From positions 186,001 to 250,000 of the forward strand of contig NZ_JACTVJ010000002.1 in assembly GCF_014493765.1 (NCBI RefSeq): a stretch of 64,000 bases of DNA, written 5' to 3'. Under the pieces are notes generated by a model, which worked only from the letters and a program-made list of their open reading frames with translations, was not told the origin of the DNA and ran no database searches. This DNA is from Streptomyces polyasparticus. Lineage in GTDB: Bacteria > Actinomycetota > Actinomycetes > Streptomycetales > Streptomycetaceae. The translations under genes were made by a program, and so were the position numbers. Below are positions 60,430 to 64,000 of the stretch, piece after piece (position 1 is the first letter of the stretch; each line of letters opens with the position of its first letter).

Positions 60430-61384
60430 CAGCGCCCCGCGCACCGGAGAATCCGCCGGGAGTTCAGTCCGCGGTACCGCCCGGGACTCCGCCGTCGGCC
60501 CCGCCGTCGATCTCGCCCCGCACGAACTGCGGATCCTGGTGGCCGTCGAGCGCGAGCGCGGCTTCTCCGCGGCGGCCGCCGCCCTCGGGCTCACCCAGTC
60601 CGCGGTCTCGCACTCGGTGCGCGGCAGTGAGCGCAAGATCGGCGCGGTGCTCTTCGACCGGGGCCGCACCGGGGCGCGCCCGACAGCGGCGGGGGAGCGG
60701 GTCGTGGCACACGCCCGCCGGATCCTGCGCCTGCTCGACGCCCTGGCGGCCGAGGCGCGCGGGGCGACGGCCGGCGTGGTCGAAGGTCCGCTGCGGATCG
60801 CCGCCTTCCGCAGCGCCGCCCTGCATCTGCTGCCCCCGGTGCTCGCGCGGCTGCGGGCCGCCCATCCCGGCCTCGAGCCCGAGGTACGGGTCGTACGCGA
60901 AGTGGGCCCCGGCACCGCCGGTGAAGTGGCCGCGGGGCGCGCCGACTTGGCGATCGCCACGATGGGCACCAGCTCGCCCATACCGGCCGGACTCGTGGGC
61001 GGCGTACTCCTCGAAGAGCCCTACTCGTTCGTGCACCCGGCCGGACACCCCGACCCGCGGTCGCTGCCCCTGGTGGACTGGGCGGAGGCCTGCACCTCCT
61101 CTACGCGGGACTGGTGGGCCGCCCAGGAATGGATCCCGCGGGCGAGCATGGAGACCGAGGACGACGGAGCCGTGCTCGCGATGGTGAGTGCGGGGCACGG
61201 CATGGCGATCATGCCGGCGCTGTCCCTGACCGGAGCGCCGCCCACGGTGGAGATCCGCGATCTCGGCCCGCGGCGCCCGACACGCGAGGTCGGCTACGTC
61301 ACGACGCCCGAGCTCGCGGGGACCCTCGCGGTCCGTGCCGCGATCAGGGAGCTGCGCGCGGACCGGAGCGTGGCGCCCGCCTGA
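60404..61384 (+). CDS. LysR-family regulator
   Basis: A 326-residue regulator. The HTH is around residues 40-95 (LAPHELRILVAVERERGFSA, AALGLTQSAVSHSVRGSERK). The LysR effector domain has LRIAAFRSAALHLLPPVLAR and GAVLAMVSAGHGMAIMPAL. It lies divergent from the MDR oxidoreductase gene and probably controls it. ATG 60404 is the first of two near-identical potential start contexts produced by a short duplication, and the residues before about 30 are low in conserved character. Confidence 0.9.
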   Translation: MTRRGENAISAPRTGESAGSSVRGTARDSAVGPAVDLAPHELRILVAVERERGFSAAAAALGLTQSAVSHSVRGSERKIGAVLFDRGRTGARPTAAGERVVAHARRILRLLDALAAEARGATAGVVEGPLRIAAFRSAALHLLPPVLARLRAAHPGLEPEVRVVREVGPGTAGEVAAGRADLAIATMGTSSPIPAGLVGGVLLEEPYSFVHPAGHPDPRSLPLVDWAEACTSSTRDWWAAQEWIPRASMETEDDGAVLAMVSAGHGMAIMPALSLTGAPPTVEIRDLGPRRPTREVGYVTTPELAGTLAVRAAIRELRADRSVAPA

Positions 61385-61629
61385 AAACCAAACGTACGGG
61401 CGACGGATTTTGCCTGGCGTCTCAGATACTAGGAAGTCCGAGTAATTGTGGAGACAGACCGGCTGACCTGCCCTAGCTTGGTAGGAGCCGAACGAATCGC
61501 TCGATCAAGCGAACGGCGGTTGTGAGCCGCGCCCCCATGCAGGCAACCCCTGCGGGCCCTGGTTCCCCGCCACTCCGGCGTCTCGAAAACCCCTCATTTC
61601 GTACTCCATTCATGCCCCGAGGAGTCAGC
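61385..61629 (+). promoter_or_regulatory. 245-bp leader in front of a 44-residue gene
   Basis: No gene is seen. The base composition drops locally (TACTAGGAAGTCCGAGTAAT at 61428-61447, then CCTAGCTTGGTAGG at 61472-61485), unlike the surrounding coding DNA. Several short inverted repeats follow (CAGGCAACCCCTG at 61540; CGAATCGCTCGATCAAGCG at 61494). The low-GC part probably holds a promoter and the rest a structured leader for the small gene. I could not match a known riboswitch. Confidence 0.4.
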
Positions 61630-61764
61630 ATGTCCGAGACGACCGTCGCCGCCCGCCGTGTCCGCCACGTTTCGCGGACCGCCGAAGCCGAGCGCAAGAA
61701 CGCCGCCGCAGCCCTCCAGCGTGCCCTCGACCGCCGTGACAACGGCGGAGCCGCAGGTCACTGA
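61630..61764 (+). CDS. 44-residue conserved-looking small protein
   Basis: MSETTVAARRVRHVSRTAEA, then ERKNAAAALQRALDRRDNGG and AAGH. The middle is a strongly amphipathic basic/acidic helix. GAGGAG lies five bases before the ATG, and codon bias is typical. Similar short proteins occur in streptomycetes, to my recollection, without known function. It ends 13 bp before the stop of the convergent phosphatase gene. Confidence 0.65.
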   Translation: MSETTVAARRVRHVSRTAEAERKNAAAALQRALDRRDNGGAAGH

Positions 61765-61777
61765 CGTACTCGTGGAG

Positions 61778-63394
61778 CTATGCGCTCCGCGCGATCTCGA
61801 AGTGGTCGACGCGCTCGCCGGTTTCGGCGAGCGCGGAGACCTTCAGCCGCGGGCGCGCCCCGGCGCTCGCCTCCACCGCGAGGAACGAGAAGCCGGTGTA
61901 GCGCACGCGTGACCACTCGACCGTGTCCGGGTCGGGCAGGCGCGCCTCGGTCCAGTGGAAGCTGAGTACCGACTCGCGGTCGCGCACCGCGCCCTCGTGG
62001 CTGTCCTTGACCCCCGCGGGGAAGCCGTACAGCTCCTTGCCCGCCCCGCCCGCCGTCACATAGACGATGCCGTCGCGCGTCGGGTCCGTGGAGCCGCCGA
62101 CCGGGACGCGCTTGCCGACCTCGCCGTTTTTGATGGCGTCCGTCCGCTCGTACACATGGTTGTGGCCGTTGATCACCAGGTCGACCTGGTACTTGGTGAA
62201 CAGCGCGAGCCACGCGTCACGCACCCCGCCGTCCGAGCCGTGCGTGGACGTCGAGTACATGCAGTGGTGGAAGAAGACCACGAGGAAGTCGATGTCCTCG
62301 TGCGCGCGCAGCTCCCGCAGCCGCCGGTCGAGCCACGCGGTCTGCCGGCCGTCGCTGTAGCCCTTGTTGGCCGGGATCTCGTACGAGACGTCGTTGGCGT
62401 CCAGGGCCACGACGCCGACATTGCCGTAGGTGAAGGAGTAGACGCCCGGGGCGTTCGTGGCGTCGAAGCCGTTGTCGGGCAGTGACCAGCGGGCGCTCTG
62501 GCCGCCGTAGCCATGGGGCGAGTACCAGGCCTCCATGTCGTGGTTGCCGGTGGTCACCATCCACGGCACGGACTTCGCGACGGACTCGGTCTGCGCGAGG
62601 AACGTGTCCCAGACGCGCGCGTCGTACGTGTCCGACTCCTTGCCGCGGCCGCTGCTGTCCGCGTAGCAGAGGTCGCCCGCGTGCAGATGGAAGGCCGGGT
62701 TCTGGCCCAGGATCACCTGGTCGTTGGCGAGCGCGTGCGGGCTGACGCCCTGGTCGCCGAAGGCCGTGAAGACGAAGGACTCGGGGGCGGCGGGCGCGGT
62801 GCGGAAACTGCCGAGCGTGCCGAGGCGTTCGGGCCGCGTGGGGTCGAAGCCCTCGTGGCCGACGCCGTAGTAGTACGTGGTGCCGGGGCGCAGTCCGTCG
62901 AGCGCGACATGCAGGTAGTACTGCTCGACCGCGGGCAGTTTCCTGCCCAGGGCGGGCGTGCCGAGGTCGCGGACCTCGGCCTCGAACTTCCGGCTCAGCT
63001 CCCAGGGCGTGAGGCCGATCCGTACGTACGGCTTCCTGACCGCGAACGGGACCTGCCAGCTGATCCGCATCTGCGTCCGGGGATCGGCGCCGAAGGCGAG
63101 ATGCCGGCCGAAGGGAGCGACGAGGCCGCCGTCGACCTTGGCGGTGGCGGGAGAGGTCAGGAGCGCGGGACCCTGCCCGGCGCCGGAGCCCGGTCCGGCG
63201 CTCGCGGTCCCGCCGGTCCCGGCCAACGCGCCGGCCGTGCCCGCGGCGCCGGCGAGACCCAGGCCGCCGGCGAGCGCCGCACGCCGGCTGACCTTCGGAC
63301 GGGCGTGCCTGGCCCGGAGGTACTCGTGCTGCTCGGCCATGCTCATGCGCCGGGCGAGCTGTTCGGGGATGCCGACGCGGGGGGTGTCGCTCAT
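61778..63394 (-). CDS. Tat-exported purple-acid-phosphatase-like metallophosphoesterase
   Basis: A 538-residue secreted phosphoesterase. The twin-arginine signal (VSRRAALAGGLGLAGAAGTA) starts about residue 35. A fibronectin-like N-terminal purple acid phosphatase domain (QMRISWQVPFAVRKPYVRIG, LRPGTTYYYGVGH) precedes the dinuclear-metal core. The core motifs are FGDQG, AGDLCYAD, TGNHDMEAW, FFHHCMY and GHNHVYERT, all intact. It probably releases phosphate from external organic phosphates. ATG 63394 is chosen; the long upstream extension is repeat-derived. Confidence 0.9.
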   Translation of the reverse strand: MSDTPRVGIPEQLARRMSMAEQHEYLRARHARPKVSRRAALAGGLGLAGAAGTAGALAGTGGTASAGPGSGAGQGPALLTSPATAKVDGGLVAPFGRHLAFGADPRTQMRISWQVPFAVRKPYVRIGLTPWELSRKFEAEVRDLGTPALGRKLPAVEQYYLHVALDGLRPGTTYYYGVGHEGFDPTRPERLGTLGSFRTAPAAPESFVFTAFGDQGVSPHALANDQVILGQNPAFHLHAGDLCYADSSGRGKESDTYDARVWDTFLAQTESVAKSVPWMVTTGNHDMEAWYSPHGYGGQSARWSLPDNGFDATNAPGVYSFTYGNVGVVALDANDVSYEIPANKGYSDGRQTAWLDRRLRELRAHEDIDFLVVFFHHCMYSTSTHGSDGGVRDAWLALFTKYQVDLVINGHNHVYERTDAIKNGEVGKRVPVGGSTDPTRDGIVYVTAGGAGKELYGFPAGVKDSHEGAVRDRESVLSFHWTEARLPDPDTVEWSRVRYTGFSFLAVEASAGARPRLKVSALAETGERVDHFEIARSA

Positions 63395-63460
63395 GCGGGA
63401 GAACTTCCCGTCGGCGTCCAACTCCCGCGGGTCCGGAAGGTGAACGTCGGGTGTCGGTTG

Positions 63461-63496
63461 GGCCTGAGGGCCTGAGGGCCTGAGGGCCTGAGGGCC
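63461..63496. repeat. 8-bp microsatellite (4.5 copies)
   Basis: GGCCTGAG is repeated four and a half times in the region upstream of the phosphatase start. Copy number in such perfect short arrays can vary by slippage. Confidence 0.9.
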
Positions 63497-63682
63497 GGGA
63501 GCCGGGGCCGTCGCTGGGGCCGGGTTGTCGGGCCGGGAGCCGGGAGCCGCGAGCCGGGGGTCTGGGGGCGTCAGCCCCCGGAAACTCCCACCGCCGCGGA
63601 GCGGCGGAGCAACCCGGTGCCGGAGCGTCCGAATGCTGGACACCCCATGTCAACAGCTGGGACCACGAGTACGGTGACGAAC

Positions 63683-64000
63683 ATGTCTCGACGCATCAAT
63701 CTCGCAGTGATCCCCGGTGACGGCATCGGCCAGGAGGTCGTGACCCAGGGACTCAAGGTCCTCCGTGCCGCGCTTCCGCAGGACGTGAAGCTCGAGACGC
63801 AGGAGTACGACTTCGGCGCCAAGCGCTACCACGCCACCGGTGAGACCCTCACCGACACCGACGTGGAGCAGCTCAAGGGCCACGACGCCATCCTGCTCGG
63901 CGCGATCGGCGACCCGAGCGTGCCGTCGGGCGTCCTGGAGCGCGGCTTCCTCCTGAAGCTCCGCTTCCTCTTCGACCACCACGTCAACCTCCGCCCGAGC
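63683..64000 (+). CDS. leuB: 3-isopropylmalate dehydrogenase, N-terminal part
   Basis: The first 106 codons of LeuB, the NAD-dependent third enzyme of leucine synthesis. Visible are the N-terminal [40 protein letters not shown] and the start of the substrate arginine region, [20 protein letters not shown] 63683 is used. The gene is cut by the right edge of the window. It is a separate transcription unit from ilvBNC. Confidence 0.95.
   Translation, partial: MSRRINLAVIPGDGIGQEVVTQGLKVLRAALPQDVKLETQEYDFGAKRYHATGETLTDTDVEQLKGHDAILLGAIGDPSVPSGVLERGFLLKLRFLFDHHVNLRPS

Overview
The window is chromosomal DNA from a Streptomyces or close relative. It has very high GC with strong third-position GC bias, many GTG starts, twin-arginine signal peptides, and a gene order that from memory matches the S. 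coelicolor core chromosome around ligA, gatCAB, ilvBNC, serA, pruA and leuB. I see no rRNA, tRNA, insertion sequence, prophage or CRISPR array.

Layout. 0-6 kb: tail of an unknown gene, cysteine desulfurase, Tat-exported peptidoglycan amidase, MnmA, alpha/beta hydrolase, DUF427 protein, LOG-like protein and an SDR. The desulfurase probably feeds sulfur to MnmA for tRNA 2-thiouridine. 6.1-7.2 kb: a gene-free block with a 33-bp minisatellite and a 48-bp inverted repeat. 7.2-12.8 kb: MetE-like protein, LigA, and an RmdB-type GGDEF-EAL membrane protein. 12.8-14.2 kb: a second gene-free repeat block with a G-quadruplex-prone tract, 18-bp and 37-bp tandem arrays and a large hairpin. 14.2-17.8 kb: gatC-gatA-small protein-gatB, the Glu/Asp-tRNA amidotransferase operon.

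17.8-31.4 kb: accessory genes. These are a SUKH/SMI1 protein, phospholipase C, MMPL transporter, a membrane protein, a small basic protein, a 1064-residue LAL regulator, DUF1905, a DUF6191-like protein behind an exact sigma-R-type promoter, a glucose/sorbosone dehydrogenase-like lipoprotein, and an aldo/keto reductase. 31.5-41.5 kb: a hydroxyacid dehydrogenase, a large PAS-GGDEF-EAL membrane protein with a degenerate EAL domain, then the branched-chain amino acid operon (leader peptide and attenuator, ilvB, ilvN, ilvC) and serA. A near-consensus DevR/OsdR box sits in front of serA.

41.5-51.6 kb: exported M28 aminopeptidase, divergent MFS/TetR pair, second SUKH protein, PucR-type regulator divergent from the proline degradation genes (proline dehydrogenase, pruA), a compact RHH/MazF-like toxin-antitoxin module, and a NIPSNAP protein. 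51.6-57 kb: IclR regulator plus a sugar ABC importer without its own ATPase, divergent from a secreted GH16 glycanase; a polysaccharide-uptake locus. 57-64 kb: an overlapping phospholipid triad (CDP-alcohol transferase, CdsA-like, acyltransferase), an oxidoreductase/LysR divergent pair, a 44-residue protein, a Tat-exported purple-acid-phosphatase-like enzyme, and the start of leuB.

Most unusual: the tandem and inverted repeat blocks, the decayed EAL domain beside an intact GGDEF, the altered metal-binding motif of the CDP-alcohol transferase, and the DevR-like and sigma-R-like promoter motifs.
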